Shown here one piece after another: positions 25,367 through 38,380 of a stretch of DNA of 64,000 nt (within the stretch, counting starts at the first letter, position 1; each line of letters opens with the position of its first letter). The stretch is taken from assembly GCF_963924675.1 (NCBI RefSeq), contig NC_089228.1, positions 97,748,394-97,812,393 on the forward strand, read 5' to 3'. Source of the stretch: Phocoena phocoena (Eukaryota; Chordata; Mammalia; Artiodactyla; Phocoenidae). The position numbers and the translations under genes were made by a program. Under the pieces are notes generated by a model, which was given only the letters and a program-made list of their open reading frames with translations, was not told where the DNA came from and ran no database searches.

Positions 25367-25767
25367 CCAAAGGAAGGAGTTGGAAGGAGGTGAAATCAGG
25401 TTTCCTGGAGCTTACTCTGGCCCAGACATCTGGTCCTTTCCCAAGATAAATAATAACATAAGGCTTCCAAACTCTCTTCAGGAGAGTGGGAAAAACACGG
25501 GCTCCTTGGGAATCGTATCCCCCAGTGGCACCCAAGACCCAACCAGTGTTCTAAAGTTAGTTCATTCCACAAAAAGAGTTAAGAACTGTCATAGTCATCT
25601 TGATAGTACCTAGTTCGCTGCCTATAACTTAAGGAAAATGGGGAGAAGAACTTTAAAAAAATAAATTAAAATATACAGCAATTCAGACTTGACAGTGCCA
25701 AAAATCAATGTTCTTAGAAGTCCTTCTAACACAAGGGCAGTTGTATATGAAATTCATAGACATTTTT

Positions 25768-25884
25768 TTTTTTTTGGCCACACCGCGTGGCTTGTGGGAT
25801 TTTAGTTTCCCAACCAGGGATTGAACCTGGGCCCTCGGCAGTGAGAGTGCAGAGTCTTAACCACTGGACCACCAGGGAATTCCT
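25768..25884 (-). repeat. Short CHR-related SINE
   Basis: About 115-bp minus-strand copy, mostly tRNA-like head; duplication gacattttt at 25759-25767 and 25885-25893. Confidence 0.88.
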
Positions 25885-25893
25885 GACATTTTT

Positions 25894-27539
25894 ACTTTTA
25901 AATTCCTGACTCTGCAAAGGTTAGAGAAAAGGCAGCAAGCAGCAAAGACAGAATACAAGTCACCACCAAGGGAAAGGCAGAAAATGAACAGCGAGCGGCA
26001 AACAACCCACTGGATCGTGGCTTTTCTTTCGCTTTTAGGATTCGTTTTCATCTGATGTCACCTAGACCAAACTCCTGAAGGAAAGAGGCTGATGAGCTAG
26101 GTCTTGATCTCCACTCTTCACGCCTAACCCCTGCCCGTGACCTACTATCTCTGTCCTTTCAGCACCCCCAGCAGAGACATTTTATCTTAACCTCTTATGC
26201 TAGAATTGGCAGCTTTTCTCCTCCAAATGCTTACCTTGGCCTAGAATTTTGGACTCTGTTTAGAATCCCCAGTTGCAAATGAGCCCAGAGATCACTGACA
26301 GCGTTAGCCGAGCAGGTTATGAGGGCATTTCTGAGGCACATGAGTCTATTTCATAATAACGTGCCGTGAATGACATGGACAAGCCTCGCCAAATGGTGAA
26401 AATTACAGGTGAAGCAACTTTCTGAAACTGCTCTCATGCCTGGCTTCACTCAGTCATCTTCCTGGAAGGAGACCATGTCCACTGTTGACTCTCCATCCCC
26501 CAAGGACCCAGCCAGAGCTGCCACTCCTTGTAAGGGCCCGAAAGGGCACCAAAACCACCCGCAGCAGGGAAACTGATCCAGGGCTGCTCCCAATTCAGGA
26601 GAGCCCCTTCCACACCCACTCTGCCCCTCAGAGCAAATGCCTCGTTGTAAAAAGGTAGGAGGAGGAACATGACAGCAAAGTGTATACGTTCCCAGAGATG
26701 CGATGCAAGGAGTGTGGGAGGCATTGCACCTCCTGACTCGTGCTTAACCTTGGTTTTGAGAGAAAATATGCCTTGAAACGTGGCTGGCCTTGCCACTGAG
26801 GACACCAACGCCCCGGATTCGCCCACGGTGTGAGGGTGTCCTCCTGGCATTTCCCATGAATTTCGGCACAGTAAGGTGTAGTTTTTTTTTTTTTTTTAAC
26901 TGATCTCTTTTGCCTGGTGAAAGGTTGCTTGAATGAACTTCTCTGTTGCTTACACAAATATAGGCAGTCTAAGCGCATACTGTCCTCGAGAACAGATGAA
27001 CAAAAACTGTCTCAGTGCTTGGCATATGGGACCAGGTCCTGGAGGGGAGATGGGCCATGCACAAAAGGAGACCAGGGCCTTTTGGGAGGGGAGGGGCCAG
27101 ACACTCAACCTCTGTTTCTTAAGAGTCAACTTCAGGATCTCTGGCAAGAGGGCCCGGGAAAGCCCCAATTAAGACCTAAGTTCTGGGAAGGGCAACAGAA
27201 TGACCAGAACAAAGCTACTCCAACGGGCAAGAGAAATGGGAGAGGTCAGCCCTGGTGTTAAGGGGACACTGGATGAGGAAGTGTGGCTTCCACAAGGTCA
27301 GCTGCACCAAAGTGAATTCTTCTGATCCCTCCTGGGGCGGGCCTGCAGGAAGGGAGGGGACCCATGCACAGCATGAAAGAGGTTTGTTCAAGAGAAATAA
27401 GACAGAACGCTTGGGCCTCCTGAGGCTACAAGTCCTCCCATCTGAAGCCCAGCCCACCAGCCCTGGATGCAGACCGCCCATGACTTTACCAACATCGAAA
27501 CTCTTGACTGGATGTTGCTAAACTTCCTTCCTCAAAGTC
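25894..27539. other. Intergenic, repeat-poor
   Basis: About 1.6 kb with no recognisable repeat and no convincing exon. Several 60-134 codon frames on both strands lack domains. A T-run lies at 26882-26897. Confidence 0.4.
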
Positions 27540-28030
27540 TTCACCAACTTGTACTCTTACCAAAAACGTATCAGTCTTTTAAATTTTTGCCAGCCTGGAA
27601 AGGGTAAAGGGTTCTATTGTTTAATTTGCATACATGTGATTACTACTATACTATACCATAGGATTTTAGGCTTTTTCTATTTGTTTTTCTTGGCCCTAAA
27701 ATTCAGTTTCTAGGAATCTAATCTAAAGAAATTCTCCAACATCACCACAAAAATAGATGTTCACGTGGCACTGTGTGTAATAGAAACAAAAATGGAGACA
27801 ACTTAAACGGCCATAAATAAAGAACTGGCTGTACAAATGATCATGTATCTATACTATGATCGTGTATCTATACTCTCCATAGTATTGAGGTTGTCCAAAA
27901 TACATGGACAGGGACAGATATTAGAAACATGTAGATAAAGGAAAAGATATGTGTAATGTATAACATACATATCCCATTTGTGTTTATAAAACGTATTTAA
28001 ACGCATAGAGGTACGTCAATTCATAGAAGA
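27540..28030. mobile_element. Old L1-type relic
   Basis: Phrases such as cagtttctaggaatctaatc and atggagacaacttaaacggc fit an old L1 3' region. A short direct repeat (catgtatctatacta/cgtgtatctatactc) occurs near 27841-27875. Confidence 0.4.
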
Positions 28031-28308
28031 GAAACTAAAAGTAGAAGTGAAAGTAGTGATGGACGTGAACTCTGGTCAAAGAAGAAAGTGCTCTGTAGAT
28101 TTATGGATTGCCTGATTTTTGACAAAGAAAATGTATCATATATCATGTGTGAGATAACAAGAAAAAGAAAAGAAAAAGGGGTGCATATAAAGTAAGCTGG
28201 TTTCAACCTGTGTTTCATAAAGCTGTCCATCCACTGGAAGAAGTGTTTGCCTCAGAAAACTTTGAGTATCACCCCAGAGATAACTACAGACATTTAAGAG
28301 TTTGTTTT

Positions 28309-28490
28309 AAAACAGCGCTTCTCAAATTTTACCATTCAAACAAAATACCTGCGGATCTCGTTAGGATCCAGATTCTGAATCAATAGGTTGCAGTGGGGCC
28401 TGAGATTCTGCCTTTATCACAAGCTTCCCAGGAGGTCAGTCCTGTTGGTCCCCAGAGCGTACTTTCGATAACAAGGTTTTAAGAAAGCCA
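28309..28490 (+). repeat. MER5-type hAT DNA transposon remnant
   Basis: Non-autonomous MER5 pattern: cagcgcttctcaaattttac at one end, tctgaatcaataggttgcag and cctgagattctgcctttatc inside. Confidence 0.7.
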
Positions 28491-29185
28491 CAGTTCTTGT
28501 ATTTCCTGACAGTCCAGGACATCAGTTTCTCCTGCCTTCCCTCACAATCATGTGCATTTACAATTATAGGAGACTTTATATCCCTAGGGAATCAGAATTC
28601 ATGTCGTGGAAAATTGGCTGAGTTGCATCAAAATGCATTGGTTTGGCTTGCGACATGTTGCCTCAATCTGTAACTGCATTTCGGTTCCAATAAACACATA
28701 CACGCGGGTCTCAGGTAAACATATTGGGTTAAATGAAAATTCACTGGATGGAAAACAAAAATAGGATTGCAGTGAAAACCCATTGTATTAAGTATTCTAC
28801 ATAATTCCCATAAACAGATGTGAGGAAATAGATGTTTTAGTTTCATGGCAGTTCATTGACTTCATTGACATGCTATTTGTTTTGCTGAATATGTATGAGT
28901 TTTGATGAAAATGCATTGCTTGAAAGAAATCAGTCAGGCTCTTCCCATACAGCCCAGTTAGAATGTCCTTCTTAATTTTATATTGCCATACCATCTTTGC
29001 TCTTTTTTATGGGTACATATTATTTTTAATGTTTCATATTGCTTGTTGTGGCAGTAAATATAACAACTTTATTTGTTCCTTGAGTTTCCAATGTGGTAGA
29101 TATATACACTGAACATTAAGGAATATAAATGTGACTAAAATCTGTGTTAGAGTAACCAGAAGATTGTTTTTTTTTTTTAAGGGGA
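28491..29185. other. Intergenic with recurring short motif
   Basis: Variants of gaaaatgcattg recur at 28630, 28737, 28775 and 28909; possibly part of an unrecognised old repeat. No gene. Confidence 0.35.
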
Positions 29186-29195
29186 AGAGCTAAAT

Positions 29196-29417
29196 TTTAT
29201 TTATTTATTTATTTATTATTTTTTTGCGGTACGCGGGCCTCTCACTGCTGTGGCCTCTCCCGTTGCGGAGCACAGGCTCCGGACGCGCAGGCTCAGCGGC
29301 CACGGCTCACGGGCCCAGCCGCTCCGCGGCATGTGGGATCTTCCCGGACCGGGGCACGAACCCATGTTCCCTGCATCGGCAGGCGGACTCTCAACCACTG
29401 CGCCACCAGGGAAGCCC
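29196..29417 (-). repeat. CHR SINE, short young form
   Basis: Near-consensus minus-strand copy with TTTA-rich complement of the tail; duplication agagctaaat at 29186-29195 and 29418-29427. Confidence 0.95.
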
Positions 29418-29461
29418 AGAGCTAAATATTTTGGTGGAGTTTTGTCATTTTTATTTATTTA

Positions 29462-29506
29462 TTTATTTAACATCTTTATTGGAGTATAATTGCTTTACAA
29501 TGGTAG
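29462..29506 (-). mobile_element. L1 terminal 40 bp
   Basis: Fragment taacatctttattggagtat continuing to tacaatggta: the same L1 end as at 18615, truncated almost completely. Confidence 0.7.
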
Positions 29507-30429
29507 AAGATATTTTTTATCTCAAAATATTATTTCTCCTGAACCACTTTTTATACAGAAACATGCATTCTAAAAAATGTTGGACTAAATCTAGAACCAA
29601 TTTTGAAATCATAATACTGTACAGCCCGAAATATTTCTGTACTAAACAGAAATATTAGCAATATTTCATCAAGTAGATATTATAATTACAGTCAAACTGC
29701 ATTGAAAAGCAGTGTATTGAACTGAGGAATTATAATTTGTATCAAATCAATGCTCTGACAAAAACCTACATCAAATAGAGCGCTCGTAAGTATATTGCTA
29801 ATCCCTCTTGCGAACCAAGATATAAAGGCAAGGAAAGGGAAAGGAGCAAAGAAGGTTTTTTTAGATTGTGACAGTGTCCCAATACAGTACATTAGATACT
29901 CAAATGGGTGAAAAATACAGCACATGCTCAGCCAACTGTGCAAAATTATTCTTGATTCAATGTCAGAATTTAAAGGGCAGTGGGTGGGGACAGGCAGGGA
30001 GTATAAGCTACAGAGCTACAGCTAGTTAGACGTATTTATTTTACTCCCCAAATATGGCTTGACAAGGCACTCTCAAGCCTGAACATGCTTTCCCCAGAAA
30101 TGAGCTAAATGTTACTCCTGGGCTTTAGGAATATGAGTGACATTTTCTTGGGCCAGTTATAAAATTCAAGTCCAGGTCAAAACTGCAGGCTCCATGGCTT
30201 CCTGAACTCCAACCTCTCTTCCCCTTATAATTCTATGCCCAGAATACAGTCAGTGTCTCTCAATGACCCAGTCTAGCTAAAAAAAAAAAAAAATCACTTT
30301 TTCTCTTCTCAAAATCTAACCATTATGTATTTATTTCAGGAGATGCGTTCTGAAGTATATTGGGATGATGTATCATGGTGTCTTCAGTTTACTTTCAAAC
30401 AGCTTAGGGAAAAATGTGTACCTACCTTC

Positions 30430-30491
30430 TCTCTCTCATATCATCTATCATCTATGTATCTATCTTTATTATCTGTCTATCTATCTATCGA
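30430..30491. repeat. (ATCT)n microsatellite
   Basis: Imperfect tetranucleotide ctat/atct array. Confidence 0.9.
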
Positions 30492-30759
30492 GAGATAAGC
30501 AAAAGTGGCAAAATAATAACATTGTTAAATCCAGACGAGGGGTATTTGGATGTTTGTGTTCCATTTTCCCATCTTTTCTGATGATTTGAGTTTACTATTA
30601 GTAAAAAGTTGGGGGGAAAATACAAGGCCTTGATTGAGTGTGAGGTTAGAGAAGAAAGGGCTGAGTCTGTCTTGTTTCCTGATGTATCACAAGTGCCTGA
30701 CATAAGGTCAATGCTAATAAATAATTTTTAAACTTAACAAGTTCCTTTATTTGTCAAGA

Positions 30760-30817
30760 AGGAGAGAAAGAAAGAAAGAAAAGAAGGGAGGGAGGGAAAG
30801 AGAGAAAGAAAGAGAGG
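30760..30817. repeat. Purine-rich (GAAA/GGGA)n stretch
   Basis: Uninterrupted A/G sequence of aaag and ggga units. Confidence 0.9.
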
Positions 30818-31031
30818 AGTTCCTAACAGTGTAATTTGACTTGTGGAATGTCAAATTTGGACCAGAAATCAGTTAAAATAAAGAAAAACTGAGACTTCTG
30901 GGAAGGAGGAATATCTCGCCTTGATTTTCCATCCATGGGTACAGCTCCCACCTAAGTAAAGGGTGTCACCCTAGTTCCCCAAGATCTCTGATACAGTAGA
31001 ATTCTCTCCTGTTATTAAAGAAGCAAGACTA

Positions 31032-31270
31032 GGGCTTCCCTGGTGGCGCAGTGGTTGAGAGTCCGCCTGCCGATGCAGGGGACGCGGGTTCGTGCCCCGG
31101 TCCGGGAAGATCCCACATGCCGCGGAGCGGCTGGGCCCGTGAGCCATGGCCGCTGAGCCTGCGCGTCCGGAGCCTGTGCTCCGCAACGGGAGAGGCCGCA
31201 ACAGTGAGAGGCCCGCGTACTGCAAAAAAAAAAAAAACAAAAACAAAAACAAAAACAAAAACAAAAACCC
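31032..31270 (+). repeat. CHR SINE, short young form, (CAAAAA)n tail
   Basis: Near-consensus copy whose A tail has become a CAAAAA repeat (31227-31267); duplication aaagaagcaag at 31017-31027 and 31271-31281. Confidence 0.95.
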
Positions 31271-31281
31271 AAAGAAGCAAG

Positions 31282-32589
31282 CCTAAGCTATTGCAAAACC
31301 AGGAAAGAAAACAACCTTAAGCGCTCAAGATGCTGAACGATTAAAGAGCTTTAACTGTATGACAGTCTTCATGCTACTTATATAGAAACCCACCAAAATA
31401 ATAGGCCTTCAAGTTTTTGTGAAGTAATGCATTTGGGGGAATGTAATGCTTGTTTACTTCATCCTCTGGGGGATAACACACAGTTTTTCTTCTAGATGCT
31501 CCCCAGCGTTAATGTAAAGATTTTGGTGGTGATACAAACGTGGCATAGACACGTTCTCCCGCCAAATAATGGGGGCATACATTCTTAAACTTGTACCCCA
31601 GTGGGAACGGATATTCCTCTGGAAATGGATTGCAGTTCTATTTCTCCTTAGCATGACCACCTTTCCTCTTGTACGCCTCTTGGCCCTGGGCCACAGAAGT
31701 TTTCTCCTTAAAGGAGAGTATCTTTGTATCTCAGGGCCTGGCGCTGTGAGAACGCTCTAGGTTGCGCTGTCTACACTCCCAGCTCCCTTTCTCTCTCAGT
31801 GGCGACAGCAGGATGCTGACGACCTCCCGTCAGCCTCTCTGGTATCCTACACGCGCCATTTCAGCCCCATTTTCACGGTCTTACCCTCAGATTTTAAGGT
31901 TTATCTCTAAATTGCGGAATGAGAGGGTTTATCTCCTGGTAAGGAATTTCAGGCATCAGCAAACAGGTTGGGGGCCAGTCCAGGCACAGTGCACAGGCTG
32001 TGGCTGTCACTCACTCATGTGACCCACTCATCCACGGGGTCACCCTTGGTTAAAGACCTTCCCCTTACTGAACTGATACACAGGACAAACCTCTGAAGCT
32101 CCCTAAAGCTTCCTTTTGGAGGAAAGAAAATTGAAGCGTTCTGATGTGCTCAACTGATTTGGGCATTTTGTCCAGGTTCTCTGACTCCAATATTTGAATG
32201 TGTATTTTTCATTTGTGAATATATTGGTATCTGTGTCAGAGGGCAGGCACATAATAAAGGAAAAGTTACCAATGCTGAAGAATAAATATTTCATTTTATC
32301 TCGCAGAGTTTTTCTTTTTTCTTCATTCTTGCAAACTCTCCTCAAATCTTATCTCTGCTGAGAAGAGTGTGCTGGAGACTCACAGTCATGGGAAGGGCCT
32401 GTGGGTCAGCTTGAAACCAGAACTCCAACTCCCTGCTTCCCAGTGGTCATAATGAAAACACAACTCACATTTCTCCAGGTCTTTTCTTCCACTAAAGGGA
32501 CTTCACCTCTCCTCTCTACTTTATTTCCTCTAGGAACTTCTAGCTACCTAAGCAGGTTTAAGGTGTATCATCTCAAATTCGAATGTTCG
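31282..32589. other. Intergenic, repeat-poor
   Basis: No gene or clear repeat in 1.3 kb. Confidence 0.4.
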
Positions 32590-32705
32590 CTTTTTGAAAT
32601 ATTATTGACATATAACATTGTGTCAGTTTCAGGCGTCCAGTGTGTTGGTTTGAGATTTTATATACCGTATTGTAATATGATTACTATAGTAGTGTTAGCT
32701 AATAA
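32590..32705 (-). mobile_element. Old L1 fragment, antisense
   Basis: Resembles the complement of an L1 3' region (attattgacatataacattg, gtgtcagtttcaggcgtcca). Confidence 0.55.
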
Positions 32706-32707
32706 CT

Positions 32708-32897
32708 TTTTTCTTTTTTTTTTTTTTGCGGTACGCAGGCCTCTCACTGTCGCGGCCTCTCCCGTTGCAGATCACAGGCTCCGGACGCGCAGGCCCAGCG
32801 GCCATGGCTCACGGGCCCAGCCGCTCCGCGGCATGTGGGATCTACGTCCCCTGCATCGGCAGGTGGACTCTCAACCACAGTGCCACCAGGGAAGCCC
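32708..32897 (-). repeat. CHR SINE lacking the B-box region
   Basis: Young-type minus-strand copy in which gggatct joins directly to acgtcccctgc, removing about 20-25 bp that hold the B box in sister copies. It would be transcriptionally dead as a source element. Confidence 0.92.
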
Positions 32898-32995
32898 TGG
32901 ATTTTTTTTTAATTGACAAGAGAAAGAGCTTAAGCCGCTCTTATGAGGTTACTGACTCTTGCAGCAAAAGACAATTCCTAACAGATGTGTATTTC

Positions 32996-33327
32996 CTTTT
33001 TTTAAAATTTATTTTATTTATTTATTTTTGGCTGTGTTGGGTCTTCACTGCTGCACACACGCTTTCTCTAGCTGCGGTGAGCAGGGGCTACTCTTCGTTG
33101 AGGTGCCTGGGCTTCTCACTGCGGTGGTTTCTCTTGCTGTGGAGCACAGGCTCTCGGCACGTGGGCTTCAGTAGTTGTGGCTCGCGGGCTCTAGAGCACA
33201 GGCTCAATAGTTGTGGCACTCGGGTTGAGTTGCTCCATGGCATGTGGGATCTTCCTGGACCAGGGCTCGAACCCGTGTTCCCTGCATTGGCAGACGGAGT
33301 CTTAACCACTGCACCACCAGGGAAGCC
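32996..33327 (-). repeat. CHR SINE, long form
   Basis: Minus-strand copy with perfect 14-bp duplication cagatgtgtatttc at 32982-32995 and 33328-33341. Confidence 0.95.
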
Positions 33328-33590
33328 CAGATGTGTATTTCTTAGAATACTTTTAGTGAGGCTAAATTGAGAACAAAATCATCTGCTTTTATACTCATTA
33401 AAAAGAGAAAAACAAGCATGGCAGCGTGTAAGAATTGACAAAGGATAGCACAAAAGAGCTTTGAACAAAATTCCAGTAGATGGCAGTATTGGCCAACTTT
33501 TTCCTGAAAATGAACGTTCCTTTTCAAGATGTTAATTAAAATTTGTTGAGCAAGTTAGATATATTTTTAATTTTCTAAACACAAACTGAA

Positions 33591-34032
33591 TGTGTATACT
33601 CAGCCATAAAAAAGAATGAAATTCTTCCATTTGCAACAACGTGGATGGACCTAGAGTGTGTCACGTTTAGTGAAATAAGTCACACAAAGACAACTACTCC
33701 ATGTTATCACTTCTATGTGGAATCTGAAAAATAAAACAAACAAATGCATGTAACGAAACAGAAACAGACTCACAGATATAGAGAACAAACTAGTTCTACG
33801 AGTTGTTACCAGTGGGGTGAGGGAAGGCGGAAATGGGGTCGGGGATTAAGAGATGCAAAGTACTATGCATAAAATAAGTAAGCAACAAGGATATATTGTA
33901 CAGCACAGGGAAACACAGCCATTATTTTGTAATAACTTTAAATGGGTATAACCTATAAAAGCACTGAATCACTGTGTTGTACATCTGAAGCAAATATAAT
34001 GTTGTAAATCAACTATACTTCAATTAACAGAA
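33591..34032 (+). mobile_element. L1 3' end fragment
   Basis: Same 3' L1 segment as at 5845-6316, ending in atcaactatacttcaattaa. 5' truncated. Confidence 0.85.
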
Positions 34033-34171
34033 GAATTGAATGTGTATTTATATTATGCTCTAAATTGTAAAACTAAAAAACCTTCAAGAGGTAATTACAT
34101 AAGCAACAATCATATAGTAATTGCGGACTTAATTAACATTTCTGAGCTCGAACAAGGGCTAAGGGATTTGT

Positions 34172-34556
34172 CATGGACTGAATTGTGTCCTCCACCCCCT
34201 TCACATGTTGAAGTCCTTATCCTCAGGGTGACTTCCTTTGGAGACAGGGTCTTTAGGGAGATAATTAAGGTTAAATCATGGCAGGGGGTGGGGTGTAGGG
34301 AAGGCGGCTAACCTACTAGGAGAGGAAGAGACACCAGAGGTCTCTCTCTCAGTGGGCACACGGAGGAAAGGTCATGTGAGGACACAGCAAGAAAGCAGGA
34401 GTCTATAAGCCAGGAAGAGAGCTGTCACCAGAAATCAACCCTGACGGCACCTTGATCTTGAACTTCTAGACTCCAGAACTGTGAGAAAGTAAATCTGTGT
34501 TATTTAAGCTGCCCAGCCTGTGGTATTTTGTATGGCAGCCCGAGCTGACTCATACA
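34172..34556 (+). mobile_element. MLT1/MST-type LTR
   Basis: atggactgaattgtgtcctc, gtcatgtgaggacacagcaa, caccttgatcttgaacttct and the end ccgagctgactcatacag. Nearly full-length solo LTR. Confidence 0.8.
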
Positions 34557-34559
34557 GGC

Positions 34560-34660
34560 TTCCCTAACATTATCTCTTTAATTCTCACCACCTGGATGTA
34601 GGAATTATTATACCTGTTTTACCCAGGAGAGCCCTGAAGGTCAAAGGGAGATGGAGACTG
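34560..34660 (+). repeat. MIR fragment
   Basis: MIR-like cattatctctttaattctca followed by ggaattattatacctgtttt; short and diverged. Confidence 0.5.
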
Positions 34661-34699
34661 CTCAACAGAATCCAGGCTTTTCATGTGGTGAATCTGGCG

Positions 34700-35690
34700 A
34701 AAACTGTAGGGCTCCCTGATCTCAATGTCCCTGCTGGTTCCACCACGGTGACCTCCACGTGGCTGCAGCCACGTGTCTACTTTCTGTCTTCACTGAGCTC
34801 AACCTATCAGCTGTGTTTGACTCAGCTGTTCGCTCCCTTTTCTGGAAATGTGGCTTCCAGAGTCCATACTCAATGGGTTTCCTCCTACTTCTCTGGTTGT
34901 TCCTTTCTCAGCTGTGCTTTGTTGGTGTCCCTGGATCTCCTTGACGCTGAATATTGGAGGACCCGAGGGTTTAAGTCTTGGGCCTCTTCCCTGTTTACCT
35001 GTAAGCAGTCCCGGGTGATGTCAACCAGCCTCCTGCTAATTGCTGCAGCCTCCAAACTGGTTTTCTTGCCTCTACACTTGAGCACCCACCGTGACACAGC
35101 AGCCAAGGCATCCCTGTTAAAACGTGAGTCAGATCATGTCATTTTGGGGCTCAAACGCCTCCAGTGGCTCTCCTCTACCTCAGAGGAAAAGCAAAAGTCT
35201 TGATAATGGCTCATGAGGTCCTTCACTCTGTGCACCTCTACCCCCCTGCCCCTACCATTTCTCAGTTTCTCTCTGGGCTGATCTGTTTTCCATCTTTCCT
35301 TTGCTCAAGTACTCCAACCACATCAGCCAGTCCTGTTTCTGCCTCAGGGCCTTTGCACTTGTTGATTTCTCTGCCTGGAATATTTTCTTGAGATGAGGGG
35401 CTTTGGAGTCACCTTATCCTTTGCGACATCCCTATCTAAGTTGTAAATCTCAGGTCTCCCAATACTTCTTAACTTCCTTCTTCATTTAGGTTTCTTTTTA
35501 GCCCACACCACTACCTGACATACTATATATTTTACTTACCTTGTTTATAGTATGTTTCCTTCCTCTACAATATAAACTCCACGAAGGTAGAGATTTTTGT
35601 CCTTTATTTTCACTGTTCTAGCACCCAAATCTGGAACAGTGCGTGGCACATTGGAAGATACTCAATGAGAATAGGTCGAATAATTGAAGG
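34700..35690 (+). mobile_element. LINE2 relic reaching the 3' end
   Basis: Runs from reverse-transcriptase remnants (ctgtgtttgactcagctgtt) through tgatggctcatgaggtcctt-like 3' sequence to the L2 tail (aactccacgaaggtagagat; gcgtggcacattggaagata). No intact frame. Confidence 0.75.
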
Positions 35691-36704
35691 AACCATACCA
35701 TGTTGCCTCACCTAGACATAGTTACTAAGAATAAGCATGGTTATTGTGCAGAGAATTCCCAGCAGCTGCCTACGTCTCACACAGAGAAAAACAAGAAAAG
35801 TTAGATGTAAACCACTACATGAAGGATTAGATGAAATAAAAACAATGATCAGACATTGAGGATTCTTAAGCATTGCCATAAGCTAAAGAAAAACAATCAA
35901 ACCTCTGGAGACATTGGAAAATAGGATAACTTGTAAATTTATTGGTTTTTACCACTGCAGTGTGGAAAGACAAAAGGAAGGATGGGTCAGCTTCCTGTGG
36001 TCTTCCTGGTCCAGGTATCCATGGCTAAAGTAAATGTATTGTTTATCTGACTTTTGTGCATGTAAATATCCAAATGCAATATTCTTACATGCTTAGAGGA
36101 TTTTGTAGACAACAAATAGCATTGTAAGACTAATCCTCTTTTTAAAAAAAACTACAGCAGACTTGCCTGTAAAGATTATCGTATAGAATACACTCATAGT
36201 ATAAAAAAAGTAAAATAAAATTCAAAATTTCAAAAAAAAAGAATCCACTCATAGGCTTGTATGAATCAGTTCCCTTAAGGAAAAGTCTTAACTTTTATGA
36301 TATCCCTGCACCATTATTGGCCTGTGTTTATATAGCTGTCTTCAATGAAGACAATAATGTGATTAAGTGGTATATCATCTCCATGTCAGGCGGAAGTTAC
36401 CCAGATTTTATGTTAGGATATAGAGTGAAATACAAAGAGATGAAAAGGTGTTGCTTAATAATGATGACTCTTAAATAGGATTGAGTCTCTTACATACCAA
36501 ATTGTTTACTTACCTAGAGTCCATCTGAAGGTGGCCAAATACATTGGACAATGTCTTCTAGTGCTGTGACTTAAGGTTTCTTAGTTGTATGTTTCATTTT
36601 TAGAAGCATTGTTTCCAGGCTGTGTTGTTTTGGAACTCATCTGACAGATACATGAATCTGACTCCAGGGGCTTTTAGAGCTGGAAGGAGCCTCAGATAAT
36701 CGGA
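35691..36704. other. Intergenic, nothing recognised
   Basis: AT-rich, no gene. Confidence 0.45.
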
Positions 36705-36845
36705 GCCACACTCTTGCTTTACAAGTCGGGAAATGTGGCCTGGAGACATGAAGCAACTTGCCCAAGGACGTTACAGGTAGCTTGTGGTGAAACTGACACT
36801 AGAATCCCATTCTTCCAATTCCAGTCTCGATCTCTTTCCTTTATC
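36705..36845 (+). repeat. MIR fragment
   Basis: MIR-like gaagcaacttgcccaaggac and gacactagaatcccattctt; diverged. Confidence 0.55.
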
Positions 36846-38373
36846 CCATGCTACTCAGAAAACCCACCAACATTCCAAAACACTGTAAGTGGAGCATTGC
36901 CTTACCTGTGACAGTAGCGATTTTTAGAGGGATGTATGTATTGTATTTAAATGGATCATATGGCTTTGGGAAAGAATGGTCACAGCATGAGAATGGGGAC
37001 TGACATTTGAGAATCATTGTAGAAACGACAAAACCCTCATAACGAAAAGTGGATCGCATATAGTCCTGGCACCTTAATCCTCCACCAAATTGCACTGTGA
37101 CTCTGAAGGTGATTACTTCATGCCTGTCACTCTGCATCTGGCTCTAAGGACACGTATCTGTGGCTCTCACCCCACATTTCTGATTATAGTTGGTAAAAAT
37201 GTTTATAAATTTCATTGGTTTCTTGGTACATAGAAAAAGTTGAATAACAGGACTATCAGTACTTAGGTAAGGACACACGAATATTTTCTACAGCATAAAT
37301 CTGTTTTCTACTCAGTTAGATGTTAGGCCATCTGGTAATGGAAAAAGTGTTTGGAAGTCCACCTAAGTTAACCTTAAGTGTTGCATTGCCTGCCTTTGGG
37401 GTTTGAATTTTTAAGTTTCATATTGTAATAGATAGTGATCAGGCCAAAAGTAATAACTCCCATATATATATATATCTCCACGTAAGTGAGGGAACACATG
37501 CATATAATTCGCATAGCAAGGCACATATGGTACTAACAAGAATGGTAGACTCAAGTTCCTCCAAGCAACTAGGGATACATAGTGTGCTAGCATGTTAATA
37601 TTCTAGCACTAATATATGATATTCAAAGTAGAGTTCATAAATCTGAGTATGACTCAGACTCCTGTGTATTAAGTGCATAGCTATTGCATTAATGTTTCAT
37701 GTGTGCAAAGAATAAGATACAAAGGAAAAGAGTTAAAAGGGTTTCACAGCACCTCAAGTGGCAATGCGTACACTAATGATGAAAATGATAACAAAAGCTA
37801 AAGTGCAAAAGAAGGCCTCAAAAGCACCTCTTTAAAAGAAAGACAGATTTTAGTACAGTTTTCGAGCATTTCGACCACTAAAGCTAAACAGTTCTTAAGA
37901 AACAGTCAAGAAACTTTGACTTGATAGTAAAACCTTAATGATTTATATGTTCAAGGCAAGTGGTAATAAAGTTTATATCACTAATAATCACACAGAAGAC
38001 ACTGGTAGTAAAAAAATATATAACAATTGTACATATGAGGAGAGTTTGGGAATTAAGTTTGTATGAGTTGTAAGAAAAAACTCTTTCCTTTTTAGTTTTA
38101 ATTTTACTCAGGTCAAATAAGAAATTTCCCACTTGTTGGTTATCTCTGCCCCAGTCCTTGTTTGATATTTACAAACAAACGAACTGCTTTAGTTTGAAGA
38201 TTAAAGTGAAAGAAATAATGTTCTGAAATTATATTCTCACACATTTTACCATGTAAACATATACACATCCGTACAAAATCCTACTTACAAAATGTCCCTG
38301 TAGAATACTAGCAAAACTCCATGGGATCTTGCAGGTTCCAAGGACGTGGTTTGAAGAATCCAGTTTAAGATAT
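36846..38373. other. Intergenic, repeat-poor, AT-rich
   Basis: About 1.5 kb with only an (AT) run near 37463-37475; no gene or clear repeat. Confidence 0.45.
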
Positions 38374-38380
38374 GTGTGCT

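Larger units (their letters stand above)
29507..31016. other. Intergenic with microsatellites
   Basis: Apart from the ATCT and GAAA repeats listed separately, nothing is recognised. Confidence 0.45.

Noticed and set aside
34685..35203. 172-codon plus-strand frame
   Set aside because: Inside a LINE2 relic; remaining coding appearance comes from the dead reverse transcriptase region.
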